45,393 bases of DNA, taken from IMG/VR virus record IMGVR_UViG_3300036945_000541, positions 1-45,393 of that record, one strand, 5' to 3'. The notes below the pieces were generated by a model. The model worked only from the letters and a program-made list of their open reading frames with translations. It had not been told where the DNA came from and searched no databases. The stretch is from a virus. This document shows positions 36,538-43,769 of the stretch, one piece after another. How positions within the stretch are numbered: the first letter of the stretch is position 1; each line of letters begins with the position of its first letter. Made by a program: the position numbers and the translations under genes.

Positions 36538-37605
36538 ATGCCCGCCCCCATTGACCTTGCCACGCGTCAACAAGTTTACCTTGAACGGTTGAAGTCCGGG
36601 CTTGTCCGGGATTACGGGACGGCGCAAGAGTCTTTGCGGCGGCGGGTCCGTGAAGTCTTGACCGCCCTTGAAACGGACAACTTGGGGACCTTGACCAGAA
36701 AAGAAATATCAACCTTGATTCTTCAACTTCGGGAAGCGCAAACCGGCGTGACCTTCGCGGCAATGGACGCCTTCCTTGACCAGTTGCCCGGCTTCGCGCA
36801 ATACGCCGCCGGGTTGGAACTGGTCCAACTTGGCAAGATGATTTTCCCAACCCCACGCTTCAACGCGCCAACGGCGGAATTGGCGTATCAAGCCGCCCTT
36901 CGGAACCCGGTTCAAGCAACCGGGGAATTGCTTGAACCCTTCGTGAAGAATTGGGCAACCGGGGACGCCTTGCGCGTGGGAAACACGGTCCGCAACGGTT
37001 GGGCGCAAGGCAAGACCCTTTCCCAAATGGTCCGGGAAGTGATTGGAACGAAGGCGGGCGGATACAAGGACGGGATTCTTGAAACATCCCGCCGGGCGGC
37101 TTCAACGGTCATTCACACGGCAACCCAACACGTTGCCAACGCGGCGCGTCAATCGGTTTGGGAAGCCAACGGGGACATTGTGGAAAAATACCAATGGGTT
37201 TCAACGTTGGACCGCCGGACAACGCAACAATGCAAAAGCCTTGACGGGCGGCAATTTGAACCGGGCAAGGGACCAATGCCGCCGATTCACCCGAATTGCC
37301 GTTCAACAACAATTGCCGTTCTTGGGAAAGAATGGGATTGGTTGGACGAAGGCGGAACCCGCGCAAGTTCCGGGCCAAATCCCGGATATGTCCCGGCGGG
37401 TGAAAGTTATTATGACTGGTTGAAGAAACAACCGGAAGGCTTCCAGAAAGTTGCCCTTGGACCCACCCGCGCAAAGCTCTTTGCGGACGGGGGCTTGACG
37501 CCGGACCGCTTCGCGGAATTGAATCTTGGCCGGGACTTTGAACCCTTGACCCTTTCGGAAATGCGATTGATTGAACCCGAAGCCTTCAAACGCGCCGGTC
37601 TTTGA
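36538..37605 (+). CDS. Minor head / head morphogenesis protein, MuF-like
   Basis: The product has 355 residues, 3 bp after the portal gene. The C-terminal half carries the MuF signature: WVSTLDRRTTQQCKSLDG followed by PPIHPNCRSTT. The N-terminal half is helical. MuF/SPP1 gp7-type proteins bind the portal and are packaged in small numbers; some carry toxin domains, but none is visible here. The stop codon lies in TTTGATACAAG, a junction element seen ahead of other genes, and the following leader to 37657 is A-rich. Confidence 0.88.
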   Translation: MPAPIDLATRQQVYLERLKSGLVRDYGTAQESLRRRVREVLTALETDNLGTLTRKEISTLILQLREAQTGVTFAAMDAFLDQLPGFAQYAAGLELVQLGKMIFPTPRFNAPTAELAYQAALRNPVQATGELLEPFVKNWATGDALRVGNTVRNGWAQGKTLSQMVREVIGTKAGGYKDGILETSRRAASTVIHTATQHVANAARQSVWEANGDIVEKYQWVSTLDRRTTQQCKSLDGRQFEPGKGPMPPIHPNCRSTTIAVLGKEWDWLDEGGTRASSGPNPGYVPAGESYYDWLKKQPEGFQKVALGPTRAKLFADGGLTPDRFAELNLGRDFEPLTLSEMRLIEPEAFKRAGL

Positions 37606-37656
37606 TACAAGTTTCCCATATAAACAAAACAACAAAACAACGAAGGAACCAACAAA

Positions 37657-38364
37657 ATGAAAATCAACAAAGCAACGTTTGACTTGATGCCCGCCGCCTT
37701 TCAAGCCGCGTTCACCGTGAACCCCGCCAACGCGGACGAATACGACAACGGGGAAGAAAACGCCCCCGGTTTGAAAACCGCCCTTGAAGCTGAAAAAGCC
37801 GCCAAGGTCAAAGCCGCCCAAGAACGGGACGCCTTGCTTGCCGGGCGTGAAGGTGAACTTGCCAAAGCCCGCGCCGAAGCTTTGAAGGAAGCCCGCGAAA
37901 AGGGGGACTTTGCCGCCATTGAAAAGGATTACCAGAAACAACTTGCGGACGCCCGCAAGGAAGCCAAGGACGCCAAGGAAGCGGCGGACCGGACCGCCAT
38001 TGAATCCGCAACGGAAAGCGTTGTTTCATCATTGCTTCCGTCTTTCGTATCCGCCAAGGCGGGACGCGCAATCTTGGCCGGTATGGTCAAGGTTGAACTT
38101 GTGGACGGAAAGCCCGTGACGCGCTTCCTTGACGCCGCCGGAAGCCCAACCGCCCTTGACGCGGAAGGCTTCAAGAAAAATTTGCTTGCGGACCCGGATT
38201 TGAAAGGCATTCTCGTTGCATCCAAGGGAAGCGGCGGCGGTGCCACGCAACCAACCGGGGGCGGCGGTGCCACTTCGGGGGAACGTCCAAAGGACGCCGC
38301 CAACGCGCCCGCCGCCGATATGGTTGCTTTTCTTGAAAGCAAGGGAATCGGCGCGGAAGCATAA
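37657..38364 (+). CDS. Capsid scaffolding protein
   Basis: The product has 235 residues. The ATG follows a long A-rich leader with a weak GAAGGA, one of few Shine-Dalgarno-like sequences in the window. The middle (about residues 40-125) is an unbroken charged coiled coil rich in Ala, Lys and Glu (KTALEAEKAAKVKAAQERDA). The C-terminal part is Gly/Thr-rich and flexible, then MVAFLESKGIGAEA. Composition, length and position between MuF and the capsid protein are typical of scaffolds (DUF4355/GPO-like). No protease motif is seen. Confidence 0.8.
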   Translation: MKINKATFDLMPAAFQAAFTVNPANADEYDNGEENAPGLKTALEAEKAAKVKAAQERDALLAGREGELAKARAEALKEAREKGDFAAIEKDYQKQLADARKEAKDAKEAADRTAIESATESVVSSLLPSFVSAKAGRAILAGMVKVELVDGKPVTRFLDAAGSPTALDAEGFKKNLLADPDLKGILVASKGSGGGATQPTGGGGATSGERPKDAANAPAADMVAFLESKGIGAEA

Positions 38365-38429
38365 AGCGGGGTTGATTGGTCAATCCGTTTGTCACGTTTC
38401 AAATCTCCAAACCATAGAAAACAAATATC

Positions 38430-39404
38430 ATGCCACTATCCGCATTCAAAGTCTTTTCCGACTTTGCCCAAGGGACAATGACCGAAGTCCTTGCCCAACA
38501 AGTTGAACTTTTCAACGCCGCAACCCGTGGCGGAATCATTCTTTCCGCCAAACGCAACGCCGGGGACTTTTCCGACAAGACCAGTTGGCAAAAGATTGCC
38601 GGTCTTGTCCGCCGCCGTGACGCTTACGGTTCCGGCGCGGTTTCCGAAGTTGACCTTGCGCAACTTCAAGAAACGTCCGTGAAGGTTGCCGCCGGAACGC
38701 CGCCCGTCCGCATGGACCCCGGCCAATTTGAATGGATTTTGAAGAATCCCAAGGAAGGCGGGGTCGTCTTCGGGCAACAACTTGCCGTTGACCGCATGGC
38801 GGACATGTTGGACGTGTCCATTGCCGCCGTGAAAGCCGCCCTTTCCGGCCAAGCAACAAATTACCTTTCCGCCGTTGCGGGAACCGCCACGCTTGCCGGG
38901 ATGAATACCGCAAGCGCGAAAATGGGGGACATGGCTTCCCGTCTTGCCGTTTGGGTTGGCCATTCAAAGCCAATCTTTGACATTTGGGGGACCGCCATTG
39001 CCAACGGTGCAAACCTCTTCACCTTCGGGACAATCAACATTGGGAGTGACCCATTCGGACGCCCAATCATCATGACGGACGCGCCTTCACTGGTTGACGC
39101 CAACGGCGCGGGAACCGGCCCGGATATTGCTTCCTACGGCTTGCTTGGGCTTGTTCCCGGCGCGGTGTTGGTTGAAGACAACGGCGACTATACCGCCAAC
39201 ATGGAAACCAAGAACGGCAATGAAAACATCATCCGCACAATGCAAGCGGAATGGTCTTACAACGTTTCCGTCAAGGGCTTCGCATGGGACAAGACAAACG
39301 GCGGCAAGTCCCCCGGAACCGCCGCCCTTGGGACCGGTTCCAATTGGGACAAATACGCAACTTATCACAAGGACCTTGCGGGCGTTGTTTACGAAGTCCG
39401 CTAA
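38430..39404 (+). CDS. Major capsid protein
   Basis: The product has 324 residues and should form the HK97-fold shell. The N-terminus (MPLSAFKVFSDFAQGTMTEV, LAQQVELFNAATRGGIILSA), the central DPGQFEWILKNPKEGGVVFG and the later LAVWVGHSKPIFDIWGTAIA and DPFGRPIIMTDAPSL are typical of major capsid proteins in this gene order. Note ATATC directly abutting the ATG and the leader TAGAAAACAAA, shared with the tail tube gene. A strong terminator follows, so it can be expressed to a high level independently of the neck genes. Confidence 0.88.
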   Translation: MPLSAFKVFSDFAQGTMTEVLAQQVELFNAATRGGIILSAKRNAGDFSDKTSWQKIAGLVRRRDAYGSGAVSEVDLAQLQETSVKVAAGTPPVRMDPGQFEWILKNPKEGGVVFGQQLAVDRMADMLDVSIAAVKAALSGQATNYLSAVAGTATLAGMNTASAKMGDMASRLAVWVGHSKPIFDIWGTAIANGANLFTFGTINIGSDPFGRPIIMTDAPSLVDANGAGTGPDIASYGLLGLVPGAVLVEDNGDYTANMETKNGNENIIRTMQAEWSYNVSVKGFAWDKTNGGKSPGTAALGTGSNWDKYATYHKDLAGVVYEVR

Positions 39405-39438
39405 GTCCCGGCCCCCGTTGTTTCGTTGTTCATGACCC

Positions 39439-39480
39439 GGCGGGGCGTTTCCAATCCCGGAAGCGTCCCGCCTTTTTCTT
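39439..39480 (+). terminator. Rho-independent terminator after the major capsid gene
   Basis: GGCGGGGCGTTTCC (39439-39452) pairs with GGAAGCGTCCCGCC (39459-39472), 14 bp including two G-T pairs, a 6-nt loop, followed by TTTTTCTT. Confidence 0.9.
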
Positions 39481-39499
39481 AAAAATCAAATTCCAAACT

Positions 39500-39505
39500 T
39501 ATATC
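39500..39505 (+). promoter_or_regulatory. Candidate -10 element before the HeH-domain gene
   Basis: After the capsid terminator, AAACTTATATCAACTT precedes the ATG at 39511. TATCAA lies about 5-6 nt before the ATG, as in the leaderless cassette genes. No clear -35 was found. Confidence 0.4.
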
Positions 39506-39510
39506 AACTT

Positions 39511-39939
39511 ATGAAAGCAATCCTTTTTTTCGTTCCTTCGGGACGCGTGACCGATTCCCACAAGGAAGAGGGGACCGCCCTTGCCGCCGCAACTGGCAAA
39601 AAAGTTGTCTTCCGCAATTCAACCATTGCCATTTCAACCGGTGAAAAGCCGGAACCATGCGAAGGCGTTGCGGGAACCATTCCCCCGGCTTACGCCGCCC
39701 GCTTCCCTTCCTATGACGCCAAGGGCAACGCCACGGTCCCGGAAGGCGGCTTGCTAGCCCCGGAAGGGCGCATTGTGGAAATGAACGTCTTGGGACTTCC
39801 CAAGGGTTGCCCGGATGACCGCAACGCGTTGAAAGCCGCGTTGAAGGACGAAGGCGTTGAATTCCACCCCAACACAAAAACGGAAACGCTGGTTGACTTA
39901 TTCCGCGCAACCGTTCTTGCCAAAAAGTCCGAAGCGTAA
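39511..39939 (+). CDS. HeH/LEM-like domain head protein (142 aa)
   Basis: The product has 142 residues, beginning MKAILFFVPSGRVTDSHKEE. The C-terminal 40 residues (DRNALKAALKDEGVEFHPNT, KTETLVDLFRATVL) fit the short helix-extension-helix motif seen in many phage head and neck-region proteins. The N-terminal part is beta-rich and may decorate the capsid or act in head completion. It is the first gene after the capsid terminator, with its own TATATC element. Confidence 0.7.
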   Translation: MKAILFFVPSGRVTDSHKEEGTALAAATGKKVVFRNSTIAISTGEKPEPCEGVAGTIPPAYAARFPSYDAKGNATVPEGGLLAPEGRIVEMNVLGLPKGCPDDRNALKAALKDEGVEFHPNTKTETLVDLFRATVLAKKSEA

Positions 39940-39976
39940 GCTTCCACCCATTCAACCTTGACCCCAAAAAACGAAA

Positions 39977-40474
39977 ATGTCTCTTGTAATTGAAGACGGT
40001 TCCCTTCCGCTTGGGGCAAATTCGTTTGTCACGGTTGCGGAAGTCCGGGCGTTTGCCACGCTTCGGGCTTCCACCTTTTCCGCCACGGACCCCGAAATTG
40101 AAACGGCGGCAATCTTGGCAATGGATTTCATCAACGCCTTGCGCGGGCAATTCAAAGGGTCCAAGGCAACCGTTGGGCAATCTTTGTTGTTTCCCCGCGT
40201 TGGCTTGACCGTTGACGGCTTCGCGGTTGCGGAAACCGCCATTCCGCAAATCTTGAAAGACGCCCAAGCGCAACTTGCCTTTGACGTGTTGGCCGGGACG
40301 GAACTTCAACCGTCCGGGGACGGGCGCGAAGTCATCCGCGAAAAGGTTGACGTTTTGGAAACCGAATGGAAGCCGGGCGGCGGAAGCAACCCGCAACCAG
40401 CATTGACCAAAGCCCGCGCCTTGCTTTCCGAATTACTAAAAACCGGCGGGGGCTTGCTAGTTTCCCGCGCCTAA
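39977..40474 (+). CDS. Head-tail connector (DnaT-like/adaptor type)
   Basis: The product has 165 residues. The start MSLVIEDGSLPLGANSFVTV followed by a short helical bundle (PEIETAAILAMDFINALRGQ) is characteristic of phage adaptor proteins often annotated as DnaT-like ssDNA-binding proteins. By analogy to siphophage connectors it binds below the portal. The C-terminal half includes KVDVLETEWKPGGGSNPQPA. It is followed 3 bp later by the next neck gene. Confidence 0.75.
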   Translation: MSLVIEDGSLPLGANSFVTVAEVRAFATLRASTFSATDPEIETAAILAMDFINALRGQFKGSKATVGQSLLFPRVGLTVDGFAVAETAIPQILKDAQAQLAFDVLAGTELQPSGDGREVIREKVDVLETEWKPGGGSNPQPALTKARALLSELLKTGGGLLVSRA

Positions 40475-40477
40475 GCC

Positions 40478-40864
40478 ATGGACGCCGCAAAGACCGCCGC
40501 CGCCGCCTTGAAGACCATTGCCAAAAATGGCCGGGTCCTTACGGTCTTGCGCCCCGTTGCGCAATTTGATGACGTGACGGGGACAATCCCCGCGCCCAAC
40601 TTCCCGCTTGCCGGGTCAATCACCGGAATTGTTCTTCCCCGGTATAAGGGGACAATCTTCAATCAAATGGACGAAGCCCTTCGTTCCGCAATCATCACGG
40701 GACGGGCAAGAACGGTCCTTTGCGCCGCCGCCGGGGCAACCTTCCCGCCCAAACCGCTTGACGTGTTGGAATTTGACGGGGCCAACTGGCAAGTTGTTGG
40801 GGTAACGGAACTTTCCCCAACGGGAACCCCAATCATTTACAACGTGGGGGTCATCCAAAAATGA
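40478..40864 (+). CDS. Head closure / neck protein (128 aa)
   Basis: The product has 128 residues of mainly beta character (GRVLTVLRPVAQFDDVTGTI, SITGIVLPRYKGTI). Its location between the adaptor and the gp10-like protein, and its size, fit a head-closure (stopper) protein. Sequence similarity is not strong enough to name a family. It is ATGA-coupled to the next gene. Confidence 0.65.
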   Translation: MDAAKTAAAALKTIAKNGRVLTVLRPVAQFDDVTGTIPAPNFPLAGSITGIVLPRYKGTIFNQMDEALRSAIITGRARTVLCAAAGATFPPKPLDVLEFDGANWQVVGVTELSPTGTPIIYNVGVIQK

Positions 40865-41313
40865 ACGCTTTTGAAGGTGAATCATTCGCGGATTTTGTCC
40901 GCAAGACCCTTGAACGGGCGGACGTTTTGAAACGCGCCGTTGCAATCAAACTTTTTTCTTCGGTCATCCGGGATTCACCCGTTGGGGACCCGGACTTGTG
41001 GAAATCAAAGCCGCCCGCCGGATATGTTGGCGGACGCTTCCGCGCAAATTGGAATTGCACGGTTGGGACGGCGGACACGTCAACCAGTGAATCAACCAAT
41101 CAAGCGGCGGCAATCCCGGCAATGATTCAAGTTGTCCAACCAACAACCCGCCATGATATAAATTGGCTTTCAAATTCATTGCCTTACGCCGCCCGGCTTG
41201 AATATGAGGGATGGTCACGGCAAGCCCCCGCTGGTATGGTCCGCCGCAACACCGCCCGAATCAAACGCTTGATTTCCCAAGAACTAGCAAGAACGAAAGC
41301 GCAAGTCCCATGA
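40861..41313 (+). CDS. HK97 gp10-like neck protein
   Basis: The product has 150 residues with ATGA overlaps on both sides. The N-terminal helix (FVRKTLERADVLKRAVAIKL) is followed by SPVGDPDLWKSKPPAGYVGG and RFRANW. This S-P-V-G/D ... GY-GG-x-FRANW pattern is typical of neck proteins in siphophages. The C-terminal part (LPYAARLEYEGWSRQAPAGM) has the usual YAxxLEyG-S-x-QAPxGMV closing signature. It probably links the head closure protein to the tail terminator. Confidence 0.85.
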   Translation: MNAFEGESFADFVRKTLERADVLKRAVAIKLFSSVIRDSPVGDPDLWKSKPPAGYVGGRFRANWNCTVGTADTSTSESTNQAAAIPAMIQVVQPTTRHDINWLSNSLPYAARLEYEGWSRQAPAGMVRRNTARIKRLISQELARTKAQVP

Positions 41314-41726
41314 ATGCAACCGATATTGAAGAGGCTTTGCGCCAAACGTTCCTTGCCGCCGTCCCGGACGCCGTGGGGAAATGTTCCTTTGAAAACCAAC
41401 CCTTTGACCCGAAGGGCAAGGGGACATGGTTTGAATTCCATTTCATGCCCAACAAGCCGGACGTTGCAACCCTTGGGTTGGGCGGACAAGATGAACACAC
41501 GGGGATTGCGCAAGTTGACATTCACGTTTCCCAAGGGTCCGGGCGGGGGGCGTTCAAAACTTACGCCGAAGCCTTGCGTTCCGCCTTTACGCCGTCCCTT
41601 CCCCTTGTTTACAATTCCGGCGTTGTCACAATCCGAAGTTGCGGACAAGTTCCCGGCGGGATTGCTTCAAGCTCTTACCGTTTTTCCGTTTCAATAACTT
41701 GGGAAGCCCGGACTTCCCGCCCTTGA
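41310..41726 (+). CDS. Tail terminator, DUF4128-like
   Basis: The start at 41310 (MNATDIEEALRQTFLAAVPD) makes an ATGA overlap; 138 residues. Position before the tail tube gene and the pattern of an N-terminal helix, FENQPFDPKGKGTWFEFHFM, then beta strands match DUF4128-type tail terminator proteins, which cap the tube at the head-proximal end. The stop TGA is part of the TTGATATATCAA at 41723-41734. Confidence 0.75.
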   Translation: MNATDIEEALRQTFLAAVPDAVGKCSFENQPFDPKGKGTWFEFHFMPNKPDVATLGLGGQDEHTGIAQVDIHVSQGSGRGAFKTYAEALRSAFTPSLPLVYNSGVVTIRSCGQVPGGIASSSYRFSVSITWEARTSRP

Positions 41727-41734
41727 TATATCAA
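41723..41734 (+). promoter_or_regulatory. Palindromic element TTGATATATCAA
   Basis: Exact copy of the palindrome, overlapping the tail terminator stop codon and lying 28 nt before the tail tube ATG. It is the only exact intergenic copy in the structural block, in front of a gene expected to be highly expressed. Confidence 0.55.
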
Positions 41735-41762
41735 CCAAAACAACCAATAGAAAACAAAAACA

Positions 41763-42950
41763 ATGAGTGACGCCGCCCGACATGCCGCCTATTTCGTCAA
41801 AGAAACCGTCTTTGGAACAACCCCCGCAACGCCCGCCTTCAAGCGGTTGCGCCATACCGGCTTGACCCTTGGGGTTCAACGCGGGTCCCTTCAATCCGAA
41901 GAATTGCGCCCGGACCGGCAAATTCAAGATTTCCGCCTTGGGACCGTTGCCGTTGCCGGGGACGTGAACGCGGAACTTTCTTTTTCGTCCTATGACGATT
42001 TGCTTGAAGCCGTCCTTTGCGGAACTTGGACCGTCAAAGCGCAAGTTGCCGCAATCACGCTTTCCGCCGCCGCCGCCGATTCCAGCTTCAACGATTCCGG
42101 CAACGGTTTCATCACGGCGGGCTTTGAAGTGGGGGACGTAATCTTGACAACCTTTTTTGTTGCCGGGGCCAACAACGGACTTTTCAAAATCGCTTCCGTT
42201 GTTGCCGGGAAAATTACCGTGACGAGCGTTGCCGGATTGCCGGTTGTTCTTACCAACGGCGCGGCGGGTCCTTCAATTGTGATTGCCACAACGGAAACCA
42301 TTTTGAAGGCGGGGACGGAACGCCGTTCCTTTTCGGTCCTTCGTCACTTCACGGACATTGCCGCAACCGGTGAAGGGAAGCCATATCACCTTTTCAACGG
42401 GGTTGAATTCAACACGCTTGCCCTTGCAATCAACCCAACGGCAATTGTGACCGCAACCTTCGGCGTCATGGGACGGGAAGGCGCTGCGCCTAGCAATACC
42501 GCCCCGGTGGGTTCCACTTTTGCCGCCGCCGCCACGTCAACCCCGCTTGACGCCTTCACGGGCGCATTGAAGGAAGGCGCAAACGTCCTTGGAATTGTCA
42601 CGGAATTTTCCGCCAATCTTGACAACGGAATGGAAGCCCGGAACGTTGTTGGTTCCAAATATTCGCTTCGTCCGTCAATTGGCCGGTCCAATCTTACCGG
42701 GTCCGCAACCGTGTATTTTGAAGACGCCGCCTTTGTGTCCAAGTTCTTGAATGAAACGGAAGTTGCGCTTTCAATGGCGTTGCCGGACGCGTTGGGCAAT
42801 CAATACGTCTTTGTTTTCCCACGCGTGAAATTCACAAGCGGGCAACCGGACGTTTCCGGCCAAGGGTCAATTACCCTTTCCATGCCATTTCAAGGCTTGT
42901 TTGATTCCGTGTCCGCAAGCAACATCACGGTCCGCAAAATCCCCGCGTAA
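41763..42950 (+). CDS. Major tail tube protein
   Basis: The product has 395 residues. The start MSDAARHAAYFVKETVFGTT is typical of tube proteins of this type (early YxxE-x-FG-T-P), followed by RHTGLTLGVQRGSLQSEELR, FSSYDDLLEAVL and a C-terminal beta-rich domain with PRVKFTSGQPDVSGQGSITL. An inserted domain with VGDVILTTFFVAGANNGLFK is present in the middle. It should polymerise around the tape measure. The leader contains the palindrome and TAGAAAACAAAAACA with no Shine-Dalgarno. Confidence 0.88.
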   Translation: MSDAARHAAYFVKETVFGTTPATPAFKRLRHTGLTLGVQRGSLQSEELRPDRQIQDFRLGTVAVAGDVNAELSFSSYDDLLEAVLCGTWTVKAQVAAITLSAAAADSSFNDSGNGFITAGFEVGDVILTTFFVAGANNGLFKIASVVAGKITVTSVAGLPVVLTNGAAGPSIVIATTETILKAGTERRSFSVLRHFTDIAATGEGKPYHLFNGVEFNTLALAINPTAIVTATFGVMGREGAAPSNTAPVGSTFAAAATSTPLDAFTGALKEGANVLGIVTEFSANLDNGMEARNVVGSKYSLRPSIGRSNLTGSATVYFEDAAFVSKFLNETEVALSMALPDALGNQYVFVFPRVKFTSGQPDVSGQGSITLSMPFQGLFDSVSASNITVRKIPA

Positions 42951-42987
42951 GGCAAGACCGGGAAACTTTAATCAATAGGAACCAACC

Positions 42988-43485
42988 ATGAACAACAAGA
43001 CGCCAACAAAACGCAAGAAATCAACGCCCGCCACAACGCCCGCCCCTTTGGGAATGGACGCCTTCAAAACCCGTTCACGGGCCAACGAAGGGCAACGGGT
43101 TGAACTTCACACGCCGGAAGGGAACCTTTCCCCCCATTTCCTAATTGTCCGGGGGATTGATTCGGACGAATTCCAGAAAGCCAAAGCCAAACAAGCCCGC
43201 GTGATTGCGGAACTTGCGGCAATGCCGGAAGGGGAACGGGAAGAGAAAGCCCTTGATGCAACTTGCGATTTGCTGGCGGTCCTTGTGAAAGATTGGAGTT
43301 TTTCAAACCCGGACTTGATGCCCGCCGGGGAAGTTTACCCGTGCAACCTTGCCAACGTTGCGCAATTCCTTCGGGAAGCCCCGCAAATCCGCGAAAAGGT
43401 TGACGAAATGGTTTCACGGCGGACGGTTTTTTTTCGGATGCAATCGGGCGGCTTGAAGATTACGCCCGCCGATTCTTCGCACTAG
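42988..43485 (+). CDS. Tail assembly chaperone, short form (gpG-like)
   Basis: The product has 165 residues. It occupies the gpG position between tube and tape measure. A basic N-terminal tail (NNKTPTKRKKSTPATTPAPL) is followed by a small beta domain (RVELHTPEGNLSPHFLIVRG) and a helical segment (DATCDLLAVLVKDWSFSNPD) typical of tail assembly chaperones. Near the end lies a run of eight T at a codon boundary suited to -1 slippage. Reading on in the -1 frame gives an extended GT form of about 260 residues ending at 43769. Confidence 0.85.
   Translation: MNNKTPTKRKKSTPATTPAPLGMDAFKTRSRANEGQRVELHTPEGNLSPHFLIVRGIDSDEFQKAKAKQARVIAELAAMPEGEREEKALDATCDLLAVLVKDWSFSNPDLMPAGEVYPCNLANVAQFLREAPQIREKVDEMVSRRTVFFRMQSGGLKITPADSSH
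43427..43434 (+). promoter_or_regulatory. Programmed -1 frameshift slippery site
   Basis: Zero-frame codons read GTT TTT TTT CGG; T-TTT-TTT is a canonical X-XXY-YYZ heptamer. After slipping by -1 the next codon is TCG at 43434 and the frame stays open to the TGA at 43767-43769. Confidence 0.85.
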
Positions 43486-43769
43486 AAAGACCAGCGGCAA
43501 CCGGTTCAACAATCACAAAACGGGAAAGCCTTCAACAAGTTGAAAAAGCAACCAACAAGCCCCACCCGGACTTGCAACTTCCGCCAATCCCGGCGGCGGT
43601 TGCTTACTTGTGGGAATGGTTCCGCGAAGTTCAAAACGGGGACCGGTTGAAATGGCAAGAATTGTCCGCATGGTCCAAACTATCCGGCAAAGATATTTCA
43701 AGCATTGAAGCCCAAGCCATTCGTTCACTTTCATTTATTCAATTTCACGCCAACAATTCCACCCAATGA
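43434..43769 (+). CDS. Tail assembly chaperone, frameshift extension (gpT-like)
   Basis: This is the -1-frame continuation of the chaperone, with no start of its own that fits; 111 residues from the slip site. It begins SDAIGRLEDYARRFFALERP and contains DLQLPPIPAAVAYLWEWFRE and LKWQELSAWSKLSGKDISSI, a compact helical domain. The gpGT fusion (about 149 + 111 residues) should bind the tape measure and recruit tube protein. The stop overlaps the tape-measure start as ATGA. Confidence 0.85.
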   Translation, partial: SDAIGRLEDYARRFFALERPAATGSTITKRESLQQVEKATNKPHPDLQLPPIPAAVAYLWEWFREVQNGDRLKWQELSAWSKLSGKDISSIEAQAIRSLSFIQFHANNSTQ

